From positions 186,001-250,000 of the forward strand of contig NZ_JAUCBP010000002.1 of NCBI RefSeq assembly GCF_030362855.1: DNA of 64,000 nucleotides, given 5' to 3'. Made by a program: the position numbers and the translations under genes. Positions 19,088 through 27,591 of this stretch are shown piece after piece. Every line of letters begins with the position of its first letter. The first letter of the stretch is position 1. This stretch comes from Neoalteromonas arenosi (lineage in GTDB: Bacteria > Pseudomonadota > Gammaproteobacteria > Enterobacterales > Alteromonadaceae). The notes under the pieces are model-generated. The model ran no database searches, was not told the origin of the DNA, and saw only the letters and a program-made list of their open reading frames with translations.

Positions 19088-19804
19088 ATGCGGATTTGGA
19101 TGAAACTGCACAAATGGATTGGTGTGCTGATTGGTATTCAGGTCTTGTTGTGGATCGCTGGTGGCTTATATATGAGCGCGGTGCCGCTTAACTGGGTGCA
19201 TGGAAAGCCCCTTGTAGCACCACACCCTGCTGTTGAGTTAGCAGATTCATCAAATACTATACCATATACCATTAATCCGGCTGATTGGCACCGTGTAGAG
19301 TGGACTATGAGAATTGAACAGCCAGTCCTGAAGCTAACAGATTTCGATGGTCATACCGTATTTATGGATGCCACAAGTAATACCCAACAAATGCTCGAGC
19401 CTTTGTCGGTGGAGCAGTTATTGGCATTTATTAAGCGCCAATACCTTGGCAACGGAAATCTACAAAGTATGTATTGGGTAGAGCAGCCGCCGGCAGAAGC
19501 GTCTGGGATACAATTCCCCGTTTATACCGCGCAGTTTGATGATTGGATAAATACCACGTTTTATATTCACCCATATACTGGACAGGTGCTCAAGGTACGC
19601 AGCGATATTTGGCGATTGTTTGATATTTTCTGGATGTTGCATATCATGGATTATGAAACGCGCGACAACTTTAATAATCCACTACTTATCATCGCTGCAA
19701 TAATCGCTTTGTTTTTCACTGTTACAGGAATGGTACTTACCGTATCTTGGATAAGACGAAGCCTGCGATACAACCGAACTTGGTATGGCAAAAAAAGCAC
19801 CTAA
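19088..19804 (+). CDS. PepSY-domain membrane protein
   Basis: The 238-residue protein has an N-terminal TM helix right after MRIWMKLHKWIG (about residues 10-30), a periplasmic domain, and a C-terminal TM helix (about residues 197-220). The opening KLHKWIGVLIGIQVLLWIAGG is typical of PepSY-associated TM proteins, a family that includes iron-uptake reductases and peptidase inhibitors. The periplasmic YTAQFDDWINTTFYIHPYTG resembles a PepSY repeat. The function is unknown. Its 3' end overlaps the DUF1289 gene by 20 bp. Confidence 0.75.
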   Translation: MRIWMKLHKWIGVLIGIQVLLWIAGGLYMSAVPLNWVHGKPLVAPHPAVELADSSNTIPYTINPADWHRVEWTMRIEQPVLKLTDFDGHTVFMDATSNTQQMLEPLSVEQLLAFIKRQYLGNGNLQSMYWVEQPPAEASGIQFPVYTAQFDDWINTTFYIHPYTGQVLKVRSDIWRLFDIFWMLHIMDYETRDNFNNPLLIIAAIIALFFTVTGMVLTVSWIRRSLRYNRTWYGKKST

Positions 19805-20069
19805 TCCTCAACTTGCCCAACTGGAATTTTTCGATATTCCCAGCCCTTGTGTTGGTGTGTGTGAAGCTAACGAGCGAGGTTTCTGTAAAGGTTGTTTTCG
19901 CAGTCGTGAAGAACGCATTTATTGGCCACAGATCAATGATGCAGCTAAGCGTATTATTATCCAACAATGTCAGCGCCGCGCTCGCGCCGCTCGGGCCAAA
20001 AAAGCAGGGCAATCAGTGAGCAATCAAGGGCAGGGGGATCTGTTTGGCGATGACATGAGCGGAGAATAA
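19785..20069 (+). CDS. DUF1289 family protein
   Basis: This 94-residue cytoplasmic protein carries the DUF1289 (YdhL-like) cysteine motif: SPCVGVCEANERGFCKGCFRS, followed by REERIYW. The four cysteines likely bind zinc or an Fe-S cluster, which is inference. An Arg/Ala-rich tail follows. It overlaps the end of the PepSY gene by 20 bp, so the two are probably translated from one mRNA. Confidence 0.85.
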   Translation: MAKKAPNPQLAQLEFFDIPSPCVGVCEANERGFCKGCFRSREERIYWPQINDAAKRIIIQQCQRRARAARAKKAGQSVSNQGQGDLFGDDMSGE

Positions 20070-20168
20070 TTATTCATGTCAGAAATATGCGTTTAGGCTG
20101 GAAAAAAGCCTTAAGCCAAGCATTTATTGAGGGTATAATATAGCGGATTTGAAGTGTTGAGGTATTTC

Positions 20169-20996
20169 ATGGCTATCGAGAAGTTCGCTGATCAAGCATC
20201 TGAGTCGTTTACTATGCCCGAAGTTTGCGTAAAACTGCGAGCGATGTTAGACGACGGCAAGCATGATCTCGATGATATCGCTCAATTGATAGTTGTTGAT
20301 CCCAACCTCAGTGCCAAGGTCTTGCGATTAGCTAATAGCGCATTATTCAGGTTTCCAAGCCAAATCAGCTCGGTGACTAAAGCGATCAGTGTAATTGGTG
20401 GTGAAGCCCTCTACAACATCGTTATGGCTGAAACAGCATCGCTGGCGTTTAAACACTTTGACTCCCAATTAGTTGATATTGAGCGGCATTGGCATAATTC
20501 AGTGTATTGCGGTATGGCTGCGAAGCACACAGCGTTGATATTAAAGAAGCGCGCCAGTGACCGATTTTTTGCTATGGGGATCCTCCAAGGATTGGCAGAT
20601 TTAGTGATCGCTAAAAATGCCGCAGACACTTTTCGCAAAATTAACCACCCCGACGCCAAAGGCTTACCATGGCAACGTCAACAGCACGAGTTGGGGTTTG
20701 CTTTCGCGCAATGTAGTGGTGCGATATTAGAGCGCTGGAAACTGCCATTACCGCTGTATTATCCCATTGCGCAAATGCACAACACCGCTCGCGTCAAGCA
20801 AGATGCCGATGTCGCGATTATGACGTTCGCTGCCCAGTTAACAGAATACCAAGCGAATGCGGAACGTTACCGCGCGTTAAAGCTTTGGGAAGACGATACT
20901 CAACCTGCGCTAGCGCTAACTGATGAGCAGATAGAATCAATTATCGATTCGACTGAGAAAGATACCGCTCGCGTAGCGAGTATGATCCTGCAATAA
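20169..20996 (+). CDS. HDOD-domain protein
   Basis: This is a stand-alone HDOD domain protein of 275 residues. The start is typical: MPEVCVKLRAMLDDG, DPNLSAKVLRLANSALFR, then SVTKAISVIGGEALYNIVMA. HDOD domains are HD-fold relatives without the metal-binding His-Asp pair and usually act in signalling or protein interaction. I start at the ATG at 20169 (MAIEKFADQ), preceded by TGAGG, rather than a GTG 15 bp upstream. No GGDEF or EAL domain is attached. The partner is unknown. Confidence 0.88.
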   Translation: MAIEKFADQASESFTMPEVCVKLRAMLDDGKHDLDDIAQLIVVDPNLSAKVLRLANSALFRFPSQISSVTKAISVIGGEALYNIVMAETASLAFKHFDSQLVDIERHWHNSVYCGMAAKHTALILKKRASDRFFAMGILQGLADLVIAKNAADTFRKINHPDAKGLPWQRQQHELGFAFAQCSGAILERWKLPLPLYYPIAQMHNTARVKQDADVAIMTFAAQLTEYQANAERYRALKLWEDDTQPALALTDEQIESIIDSTEKDTARVASMILQ

Positions 20997-21012
20997 CAAC
21001 TAAAACAGTACT

Positions 21013-21819
21013 ATGAAAAAGCAGCTAATACTTTTGGCCGGTAGCGTTTTGTTTTGTAACCAAGCATCAGCTGCCACGAATATCATGAAATCTCTGTATG
21101 TTGCAGATTTTGACGTGGGCTCAGATACAGCAGTTGAAGAAGGTTTCACCTTGGAAGGGGAGTTTGGTTTTCTCACCGCTTCAGGTAATACCAATGCTGC
21201 AAGCATTAAAGGTGCGCTAAGCGCTGACCAAGAGACGCAGAATTGGAGTAATCAGTATCGTTTAGAGATGCTTTACAAAGAAAGTGAAGTAGAGCGCGAG
21301 GGCGAAAATATTCGCGATGTGACCGCTCAACGGTTCTACAGCACCGTGCAAATGGATTACAAACTAGGAAATCCTGATCATCGTTTGTTTGTATTTGGTG
21401 AGTACGACAACAACCGTTTTAGCGCCTATCAGTATCAAGCGGCAATAGCTGCTGGCTGGGCACAAAAGGCCATCGATGAAGATGACTATCAATTTCGCTA
21501 CAGCATTGGACCGGGTTACGGCATTGCCATTGATCATGATGGTGACACCGATAATGAAAATCATGGTTTTATCGTTCGCGCGTCAGTTGAGTATAAACAA
21601 CAGTTAGCCACTGGCGCAAAATTGCGTCAGTTTTTGAGTACTGAAGCGAATAGTGATGCAACCCGTTCACGCTCTGAGACCTCAATTTCAGCGCAAATCA
21701 TGGATTCATTGGCTATGAAGCTGTCGTTTATTATGAACTATAACAGCGGCATGAATGACGCGGGTCAAGACAACTTGGATACCGAAACGTCAATTGCGTT
21801 GGTGTATCAATTCTTTTGA
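21013..21819 (+). CDS. DUF481 outer-membrane protein (copy 1)
   Basis: The 268-residue exported protein has a signal peptide (cleavage near NQASAA) and the DUF481/YdiY-type beta-barrel pattern. Landmarks are EGEFGFLTASGNTNAASIKG, NWSNQYRLEMLYK, GPGYGIAI and a C-terminal aromatic beta strand ending VYQFF. DUF481 proteins are described as salt-induced outer-membrane proteins of unknown function. Copy 2 lies 80 bp downstream. Confidence 0.88.
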   Translation: MKKQLILLAGSVLFCNQASAATNIMKSLYVADFDVGSDTAVEEGFTLEGEFGFLTASGNTNAASIKGALSADQETQNWSNQYRLEMLYKESEVEREGENIRDVTAQRFYSTVQMDYKLGNPDHRLFVFGEYDNNRFSAYQYQAAIAAGWAQKAIDEDDYQFRYSIGPGYGIAIDHDGDTDNENHGFIVRASVEYKQQLATGAKLRQFLSTEANSDATRSRSETSISAQIMDSLAMKLSFIMNYNSGMNDAGQDNLDTETSIALVYQFF

Positions 21820-21899
21820 TTGCACCACAGACTAAAAAACATACAATAGCGGTGTTAACACACTGATGGGCCAAAACAGATTAACTACAAGGAAATGAG

Positions 21900-22634
21900 A
21901 TGAAAAAATTACTAATTGCAACGGCTGTTCTGGCCTCGTTTGCCGCCACCGCAGAAGACGATAAGACGTTTACAATGGACGGTGAGTTCGGCCTGATTTT
22001 TACCACTGGTAACACTGAGACAACATCGGTGAACGCAGGTTTGAAAGCGACTCAAGAGTTACAAGGTTGGAGCAACGAATATTTAGTTCAAGGCTTGTAC
22101 AAGCAGGACCAAGTGACTAACGCAGACGGCGAAGAAGTCGATGAAACAACCGCACAAAAACTTTTTGCTTCTGCGCAAGGTAACTACAAGTTAGAAAACC
22201 CTGATCACCGTATCTTTGTGTTCGGTTCATACGAAGATGATCGGTTCAGCAACTTTAAGTCGCAAACTACAATCGCTGCTGGTTGGAACCAGAAAGTATG
22301 GGAAGACGATACCAGTAGTTTCGACTACAGTATTGGTCCAGGTTATTCTTTCGCTGAAACGCAAGCCGGTGAAGATTTTGACAGTGTGATTGTACGTGGC
22401 GCATTTAACTATGCGTGGTTTATTTCTGATACCTCAAAATTCACCCAGACATTCAGTACTGAAATTGGTTCAGACAATACTAAATCTCGTGCGGTTACAG
22501 CACTAACAGCGAAAATTAGCGGCAATCTTTCGATGAAGTTATCGCTTAAACTCGACCATAACTCTGATGTTGCTGACGACGTTGATAACCTAGACACTGA
22601 AACTGCAGTGACGTTGGTATATAGCTTCTTTTAA
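21900..22634 (+). CDS. DUF481 outer-membrane protein (copy 2)
   Basis: The 244-residue product is a paralogue of the preceding gene, with a signal peptide (MKKLLIATAVLASFAATAED) and the same barrel landmarks. These include DGEFGLIFTTGNTETTSVNA, the NPDHRIFVFGSYEDDRFS region, SIGPGYSF, and the terminal LVYSFF ending in Phe as expected for BAM recognition. It lacks about 20 residues that copy 1 has between its signal peptide and first strand. A GGAAATGAG ribosome site and its own upstream gap suggest separate expression. Confidence 0.88.
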   Translation: MKKLLIATAVLASFAATAEDDKTFTMDGEFGLIFTTGNTETTSVNAGLKATQELQGWSNEYLVQGLYKQDQVTNADGEEVDETTAQKLFASAQGNYKLENPDHRIFVFGSYEDDRFSNFKSQTTIAAGWNQKVWEDDTSSFDYSIGPGYSFAETQAGEDFDSVIVRGAFNYAWFISDTSKFTQTFSTEIGSDNTKSRAVTALTAKISGNLSMKLSLKLDHNSDVADDVDNLDTETAVTLVYSFF

Positions 22635-22652
22635 GTGACGCTAAGAGCAAAC

Positions 22653-22682
22653 AAAAAAGGAGAGCAGATGCTCTCCTTTTTT
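22653..22682. terminator. Bidirectional terminator between DUF481 copy 2 and serA
   Basis: AAAAAAGGAGAGC, a short AGAT loop and GCTCTCCTTTTTT form a near-perfect hairpin with A/T runs on both sides. It serves the convergent DUF481 and serA transcripts. Confidence 0.93.
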
Positions 22683-22703
22683 ATGTCTGGCGATTCGTTT
22701 TGC

Positions 22704-23933
22704 TTAGTGCAGAATACGCGACTTGATTGTGCCTTCAATTTTTTCTAACTCAGCAAATGCTTCATCCGCACGATTAGCCTCAACGTCAATCACCACATAA
22801 CCAATATTTTCGTTGGTTTGCAGATACTGTGCAAGAATGTTGATTTGTTTATCGGCAAACGCTTGGTTGATTTGCGTAAGTACTCCTGGCTGGTTAGTGT
22901 GAATATGCAGCAGGCGCGATGTGTCGGTGTGCGCTGGCAGCGATACTTCAGGGAAATTAACAGCCGATAATGTCGAGCCATTATCGCTGTATTTAGCCAG
23001 TTTACCGGCAACTTCGATGCCGATATTTTCTTGCGCCTCTTGAGTACTACCGCCAACATGCGGTGTCAGAATACAGTTATCAAATTGGCGTAATGGTGAT
23101 TCGAACTCTTCGTTATTGGACTTTGGTTCAACCGGAAAAACGTCGATTGCAGCGCCGTTGAGCTTTTTGCTTGCTAAGGCTTCGACTAGCGCCGGGATAT
23201 CAATAATGGTGCCGCGGGCGGCATTGATCAAAATTGCGCCATCTTTCATTTGGGCAATTTCTTTAGCGCCAATCATGTCTTTAGTTTGTGCCGTTTCCGG
23301 CACGTGTAACGTCACTACATCAGAAGTGTTGAGTAATTTTTTCAGACTTTTAACTTGGCTAGAGTTACCCAATACTAGCTTGTCTTCGATATCGTAAAAC
23401 TGTACGCGCATACCTAAATGCTCAGCTAAAATGCTCAGCTGCGTGCCAATATGACCATAACCGATAATACCCAGTGTTTTACCGCGAGCCTCATAAGATC
23501 CGATAGCACTTTTAAGCCATTCGCCGCGGTGCGCTTTGGCGTTTTTCTCAGGGATTCCGCGCAACAAAAGAATGATTTGGCCTAGCACTAATTCAGCGAC
23601 TGAGCGCGTATTTGAGAAGGGAGCGTTAAATACCGGTATTCCACGCGCTTGGGTCGCGTTGAGATCAACCTGGTTGGTACCAATACAAAAGCAACCTATG
23701 GCAACCAGTTTTGATGCCGCAGCGATGACATTAGCGCTTAACTGTGTTCTAGAGCGAATACCAATAAAGTGCACATCTTTGATCTTCTCAATCAGCTCAT
23801 CTTCAGGTAGTGATGTCTTGAGACTCTCAATATTGTGATAGCCGTTATTATTCAGGGTTTCTACTGCACTGGGGTGTAAACCCTCAAGTAGTAGTATTTT
23901 GATTTTGTCCTTTGGCAGTGACACTTTGCTCAT
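22704..23933 (-). CDS. serA: D-3-phosphoglycerate dehydrogenase
   Basis: SerA oxidises 3-phosphoglycerate to 3-phosphohydroxypyruvate, the first step of serine synthesis. Its product feeds glycine, linking it to the gcv operon at 37510-41998. The 409 residues include an NAD-binding Rossmann domain (GKTLGIIGYGHIGTQL), the catalytic region with Arg (NAARGTIIDI) and His (CILTPHVGGSTQEAQENIG), and a C-terminal ACT domain (LLHIHTNQPGVLTQINQAF) for serine feedback. The architecture is the E. coli type. Confidence 0.97.
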   Translation of the reverse strand: MSKVSLPKDKIKILLLEGLHPSAVETLNNNGYHNIESLKTSLPEDELIEKIKDVHFIGIRSRTQLSANVIAAASKLVAIGCFCIGTNQVDLNATQARGIPVFNAPFSNTRSVAELVLGQIILLLRGIPEKNAKAHRGEWLKSAIGSYEARGKTLGIIGYGHIGTQLSILAEHLGMRVQFYDIEDKLVLGNSSQVKSLKKLLNTSDVVTLHVPETAQTKDMIGAKEIAQMKDGAILINAARGTIIDIPALVEALASKKLNGAAIDVFPVEPKSNNEEFESPLRQFDNCILTPHVGGSTQEAQENIGIEVAGKLAKYSDNGSTLSAVNFPEVSLPAHTDTSRLLHIHTNQPGVLTQINQAFADKQINILAQYLQTNENIGYVVIDVEANRADEAFAELEKIEGTIKSRILH

Positions 23934-24033
23934 AACGATTGATTCTCTAACAGAATTGAAAAGCAGACATCTGGACGTCTAAACGAATCGGCAAAATACC
24001 AGATGTCAGCAGATCTTAAAAGCCTTATTTGCG

Positions 24034-24690
24034 TTATTTTACGGTTTCTACGCCATTGTCAGTACCAACTAGCACAACATCTGCGCCACGCATGGCAAAT
24101 AGGCCATTGGTTACTACACCAACGATATTGTTGAGCTTGCGTTCTAAATCGCTCGGTTCGAGAATGGTGAGGTTGTGTACGTCTAAAATCACGTTACCAT
24201 TGTCAGTCACCACGTTTTGACGATAAACCGGATCGCCGCCGAGTTTTACGATTTCGCGAGCCACGTACGAACGCGCCATGGGAATAACTTCCACGGGCAG
24301 TGGAAATTTACCCAAAACTGGTACTTGCTTGGTGTCGTCAATAATACAAATAAACTGTTTCGCCACGGCCGCGACAATTTTCTCGCGCGTAAGCGCAGCT
24401 CCGCCACCTTTGATCATTTGCTTGTGCTCGGTGATTTCATCTGCACCATCAACATAGATATCTAATTCACTGACGCTGTTCAAATCGAACACCTCAATAC
24501 CCAGGGCGCGTAGGCGAGCTGTTGAAGCATCAGAGCTTGAAACTGCGCCTTGAATATCGTTTTTCATTGATGCCAATGCGTCGATAAAATGATTGACCGT
24601 AGAACCTGTGCCAACACCAATAATACTGTCTGGTGTGACATAGGATACAGCGGCCATTGCGACGGCTTTTTTCTTCTCATCTTGGGTCAT
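24034..24690 (-). CDS. rpiA: Ribose-5-phosphate isomerase A
   Basis: RpiA interconverts ribose-5-phosphate and ribulose-5-phosphate. The 218-residue enzyme has the family motifs [50 protein letters not shown] (catalytic Glu), and PVEVIP. It lies upstream of serA as in many gammaproteobacteria. It also sits near the nucleoside hydrolase and ribokinase genes, whose combined product is its substrate. Confidence 0.97.
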   Translation of the reverse strand: MTQDEKKKAVAMAAVSYVTPDSIIGVGTGSTVNHFIDALASMKNDIQGAVSSSDASTARLRALGIEVFDLNSVSELDIYVDGADEITEHKQMIKGGGAALTREKIVAAVAKQFICIIDDTKQVPVLGKFPLPVEVIPMARSYVAREIVKLGGDPVYRQNVVTDNGNVILDVHNLTILEPSDLERKLNNIVGVVTNGLFAMRGADVVLVGTDNGVETVK

Positions 24691-24789
24691 GGTAGGGCCT
24701 TCTCTTTAAGTTTGCGCTAGTGTACTCCAAGGGCTGAGATTGTTGTATTGATTTTCCTTATATCGTGATTTAGTCGAAGATGCTCGTCA

Positions 24790-24807
24790 TCCCGGCGGAG
24801 GCCGGGA
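24790..24807. repeat. REP-like GC-rich palindrome
   Basis: TCCCGGC, GGAG, GCCGGGA form a perfect 7-bp hairpin preceded by CGTCA. The form (GTCATCCCGG...CCGGGAcCTCC) is like the common proteobacterial extragenic palindromes with GTCATTCCCGCG cores. Confidence 0.65.
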
Positions 24808-24870
24808 CCTCCTTGGAATTACGGTAATTATCTAGGAACCATCAACCAGCGAGGTTGAAACCCGCCTTTA

Positions 24871-24980
24871 GCAGCAATTGTGCACTCTAAAACTGCAACA
24901 CGCTGTGAATACATCCATGTAAGCTTGGCGCCGTCATCCATGACGGCGACAGTTACATTTTTAGAGTACACAATTACTGC
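24871..24980. repeat. MITE-like element with 23-bp terminal inverted repeats and internal hairpins
   Basis: The ends at 24871-24893 and 24958-24980 are inverted repeats (GCAG[C/T]AATTGTG[C/T]ACTCTAAAA type, about 20 of 23 matching). Between them are two hairpins with the same CC centre: TACAT-CC-ATGTA (24910-24921) and CGCCGTCAT-CC-ATGACGGCG (24929-24948). There is no coding capacity. Only one copy is in this window, so family status is inferred from structure. Confidence 0.7.
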
Positions 24981-25080
24981 AACGGCTGAGCCAAGGTAAG
25001 AATCTAGATTTTGAGTTAACGGCGAAGCAGGGATTACTAGGGTGCTTGAGGCTGGGTTTCCGCATTAGCGGGAATAAAGA

Positions 25081-25665
25081 TTAAAAGGAACTAAACCCAC
25101 TTGGAGTGAAGATCCCCGCTAACGGCACATCCCAAGGCTCGATAGGAATGTCCTCACACAGCTGAATATCGTGGGCAACACCGATGAGTTTGGCTGTGTG
25201 TGGATTGCTCGATAGGGTTGTATCGTAATAGCCACCGCCCATACCCAAACGATGGCCATGGAGATTAAACGCCACCAACGGTAGTAAAATGTGACTAATA
25301 TCGGCAAGTGGAACAAGACCATTCTGGTTAAAAACTGGCTCTGGTATACCGTATGTGTTGTCACGCAACTGGGTTGAACTGTCGTATCTGGCAAATACCA
25401 ACTGACGCGTATTATTGGGATCGACAATGGGTAATACGGTCGTGATATCTCGTTGCCAACAAAGCGCTAAGATAGGTGCAATATCAATCTCGCCATCGTT
25501 GGCCAGATAACCGGAAACAACGCTAGGATTTACTTTATCAAGGTAGGTGGCAACATGTGTTAGTAAGGCATCACTGGCACTTTGCTGTTGCTGCGCAGTT
25601 AAGCCGCGTCGCAATGCGCGATAATGATGCCGTAAGGCTTTCTTTTCAGAGGTTGGAGTCGACAT
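25081..25665 (-). CDS. fau: 5-formyltetrahydrofolate cyclo-ligase
   Basis: This enzyme (YgfA/Fau, MTHFS) converts 5-formyl-THF to 5,10-methenyl-THF using ATP, returning a by-product of serine hydroxymethyltransferase to the folate pool. The 194 residues carry KKALRHHYRALRRGL (N-terminal nucleotide-binding basic segment), GYLANDGEIDI, YGIPEP and the signature LGMGGGYYDTTL. No obvious Shine-Dalgarno precedes the ATG at 25665; instead a hairpin (25676-25707) lies 11 nt upstream. In most gammaproteobacteria fau follows ssrS directly; here two genes intervene. Confidence 0.93.
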   Translation of the reverse strand: MSTPTSEKKALRHHYRALRRGLTAQQQQSASDALLTHVATYLDKVNPSVVSGYLANDGEIDIAPILALCWQRDITTVLPIVDPNNTRQLVFARYDSSTQLRDNTYGIPEPVFNQNGLVPLADISHILLPLVAFNLHGHRLGMGGGYYDTTLSSNPHTAKLIGVAHDIQLCEDIPIEPWDVPLAGIFTPSGFSSF

Positions 25666-25675
25666 GTAAGTGACG

Positions 25676-25707
25676 TACCTGACTCGACGTAATCATCGAG
25701 TCAGGTA
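25676..25707 (-). promoter_or_regulatory. 12-bp perfect hairpin between nucleoside hydrolase and fau
   Basis: TACCTGACTCGA and its exact complement flank an 8-nt loop, lying 8 nt after the nucleoside hydrolase stop and 11 nt before the fau ATG. There is no T-run. It could protect the upstream mRNA 3' end, terminate weakly, or limit ribosome entry at fau. Confidence 0.6.
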
Positions 25708-25714
25708 TTGCTAT

Positions 25715-26656
25715 TTACAGTGCGTAAGTATCAATAAACAGCTGGGTTAATCGCGCGTGATCAACGCCAGTTGCGACTTTGATCTTTTTCGCGTCTAACC
25801 ATAGTGGGCTGGCGGTAGTACCTTCTGGTGCGACACTTGTTTGCCCCCGATTTAGCGGATCAGTCGAGACGCGTGCATAACCTTCGGTAATTTCAAACAA
25901 GCTTTCATCAATCATATAAGCAAGTGGGAAGGCATCGTGGAAGAAACATACGCGGTCTTCTCGATTCTGTGAGTAAAAATCGGTGTAGAATTGCGCTGAC
26001 TTTTGTACAAAGCCGCCGAGTTTTTCGTTCTTGTCGGCCAGCGTATCCATAAAGCTCGGATCAAACGGGACGTTGTTTGTGACGTCTAGACCGAACATGG
26101 TTAGGTCCCAATCGGCTGAAAAAACGATATCCGCAGCATATGCGTCATTCCAGATGTTAGCTTCGGCTACTGGCGTAACGTTGCCGCGCACAAAAGCCGC
26201 ACCGCCCATAATTTTGACGCCTTTTACTAACTTCGGCAATTCCGGATCGAGGCGCAGAGCTAACGCAAGATTGCCTAGCGGTCCGATAGCGACAATTGTC
26301 ACTTCACCGGGGTTAGCGCGCACCGTGTCAACAATAAATTGCGCGGAGCTGCGCGGATCAAGCGGCTTATCAGACGCCGGAAAGTCGATTTCACCAAAAC
26401 CATCGGCACCGTGCACAAAGTGCGCATAGGTAGATTCTGGACCAACCCAGGGCATGCCAACGCCCTTGGTTACAGGTATATCTTGGCCAGCTAAATCACA
26501 CAGCGTTACTGCGTTACGCGCTGACATTTCTACCGGCACGTTACCAAATACGGTTGTTAGACCAAGTACTTCAATATCAGGCGATTGAAAGGCAAAGAAG
26601 ATTGCCATTGCATCATCGATACCGGGATCGGTGTCTAAAATAATTTTATGAGCCAT
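25715..26656 (-). CDS. Inosine/uridine-preferring nucleoside hydrolase
   Basis: This enzyme hydrolyses ribonucleosides to free base and ribose. The 313-residue protein has the diagnostic Ca-binding aspartate cluster DTDPGIDDAMA at residues 7-17, TVFGNVP, the GPLGNLALAL segment, GGAAFVRGNVTPVAEANI(W), and HDAFPLAYM (His and Asp). It follows the ribokinase gene by 23 bp, so the released ribose can be phosphorylated directly. The specificity class (IunH family) is certain; the exact base preference is not. Confidence 0.93.
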   Translation of the reverse strand: MAHKIILDTDPGIDDAMAIFFAFQSPDIEVLGLTTVFGNVPVEMSARNAVTLCDLAGQDIPVTKGVGMPWVGPESTYAHFVHGADGFGEIDFPASDKPLDPRSSAQFIVDTVRANPGEVTIVAIGPLGNLALALRLDPELPKLVKGVKIMGGAAFVRGNVTPVAEANIWNDAYAADIVFSADWDLTMFGLDVTNNVPFDPSFMDTLADKNEKLGGFVQKSAQFYTDFYSQNREDRVCFFHDAFPLAYMIDESLFEITEGYARVSTDPLNRGQTSVAPEGTTASPLWLDAKKIKVATGVDHARLTQLFIDTYAL

Positions 26657-26679
26657 ACATTGTGTCCATGTAAGATTTA

Positions 26680-27573
26680 TTAGGTGTGTTTTGCCACAAA
26701 CTTATTAACTTTATCGAGGTCTGGGATAGACTGTGCAGCCCCATCTACCATAACCGCAAGTGCTGATGCAGCACAGGCCCGAACCAGTGCTTGCTTGGCA
26801 TCAGTGTGTTTAGTGTATGCCGCTAAGAAGTAACCAATGAAGGTATCACCGGCCGCAGTCGTATCAACCGCATCAACAACAAACGCAGGTACTTCAATAC
26901 GTTGTCCTTTGCGCAGCATCACCACGCCGCGTTTCCCCAGTGTGATAATGACTTCGCCGTGTTGCCAATTGTTATGAAAGTATTCTTCCATTGCGGCTAA
27001 ATCATCAGTACCCGCGAACTCTGCCGCCTCAACTTCGTTAACGATCAACAAATCAATGCACTCCAGTGGCAGAGATTTTACTGACTCAGTCATAGGTGCA
27101 GGGTTAAACGCAACTTTCAAACCGCTTTCTTTGGCTTGAGTTAAGACGTCTTCAATTGCTGAGGTCTCGTTTTGAGTTAGTACCCAATCTTCTGATTTGG
27201 ATGAATCTAACGCGGCCAAAACGGTTTTGGCATCCAGTTCTTGATTAGCACCACCAAATAACACAATGGCATTTTCACCGCTGGGTGTTACTTGGATGAT
27301 GGCATGCCCTGAAGGCGTCTCAGAACATTGCACATGCTTACAATCAATACCGTGTTTGATAAGCGTTTGTTTAATATGCGCATCGTTGGTGTGAATGCGT
27401 CCAACATGACGCACATCGGCACCGGCCTTAGCTAGGGCAATCGACTGGTTGGCACCTTTGCCGCCCAACAATTGCTGATACTGGGCGGACGCTAGTGTCT
27501 CACCGGGTTGAACAAAGTGTTCTACGTGATATACGTGATCAATATTGATCGAACCGAAATTGATAACCGCCAT
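26680..27573 (-). CDS. rbsK: Ribokinase (PfkB family)
   Basis: Ribokinase phosphorylates ribose to ribose-5-phosphate. The 297-residue product has INFGSINIDHVYHV at the N-terminus, the ribose-binding LLGGKGANQSIALAKAGADV, and the C-terminal ATP/anion-hole motif DTTAAGDTFIGYFLAAYT (catalytic Asp in AAGD). I use the ATG at 27573 with AGGAAC 4-9 nt upstream. The frame stays open to 27714, but that upstream part reads through the 6S RNA gene and is not coding. Its position just 19 nt after 6S RNA mirrors the usual ssrS-fau coupling. Confidence 0.92.
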   Translation of the reverse strand: MAVINFGSINIDHVYHVEHFVQPGETLASAQYQQLLGGKGANQSIALAKAGADVRHVGRIHTNDAHIKQTLIKHGIDCKHVQCSETPSGHAIIQVTPSGENAIVLFGGANQELDAKTVLAALDSSKSEDWVLTQNETSAIEDVLTQAKESGLKVAFNPAPMTESVKSLPLECIDLLIVNEVEAAEFAGTDDLAAMEEYFHNNWQHGEVIITLGKRGVVMLRKGQRIEVPAFVVDAVDTTAAGDTFIGYFLAAYTKHTDAKQALVRACAASALAVMVDGAAQSIPDLDKVNKFVAKHT

Positions 27574-27591
27574 TCTGTTCCTGTCAAAATA

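Larger units (their letters stand above)
24691..25080. other. 390-bp non-coding region with palindromic repeats
   Basis: No plausible gene is present between rpiA and fau. The region holds a CCCGG hairpin (24790-24807) and the inverted-repeat element at 24871-24980. A GC-rich stretch up to 25080 (GGTTTCCGC...GCGGGAA near 25056-25073) can form another short hairpin. This looks like an accumulation of repetitive extragenic palindromes rather than regulatory DNA, though a transcript end for fau may lie here. Confidence 0.6.
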
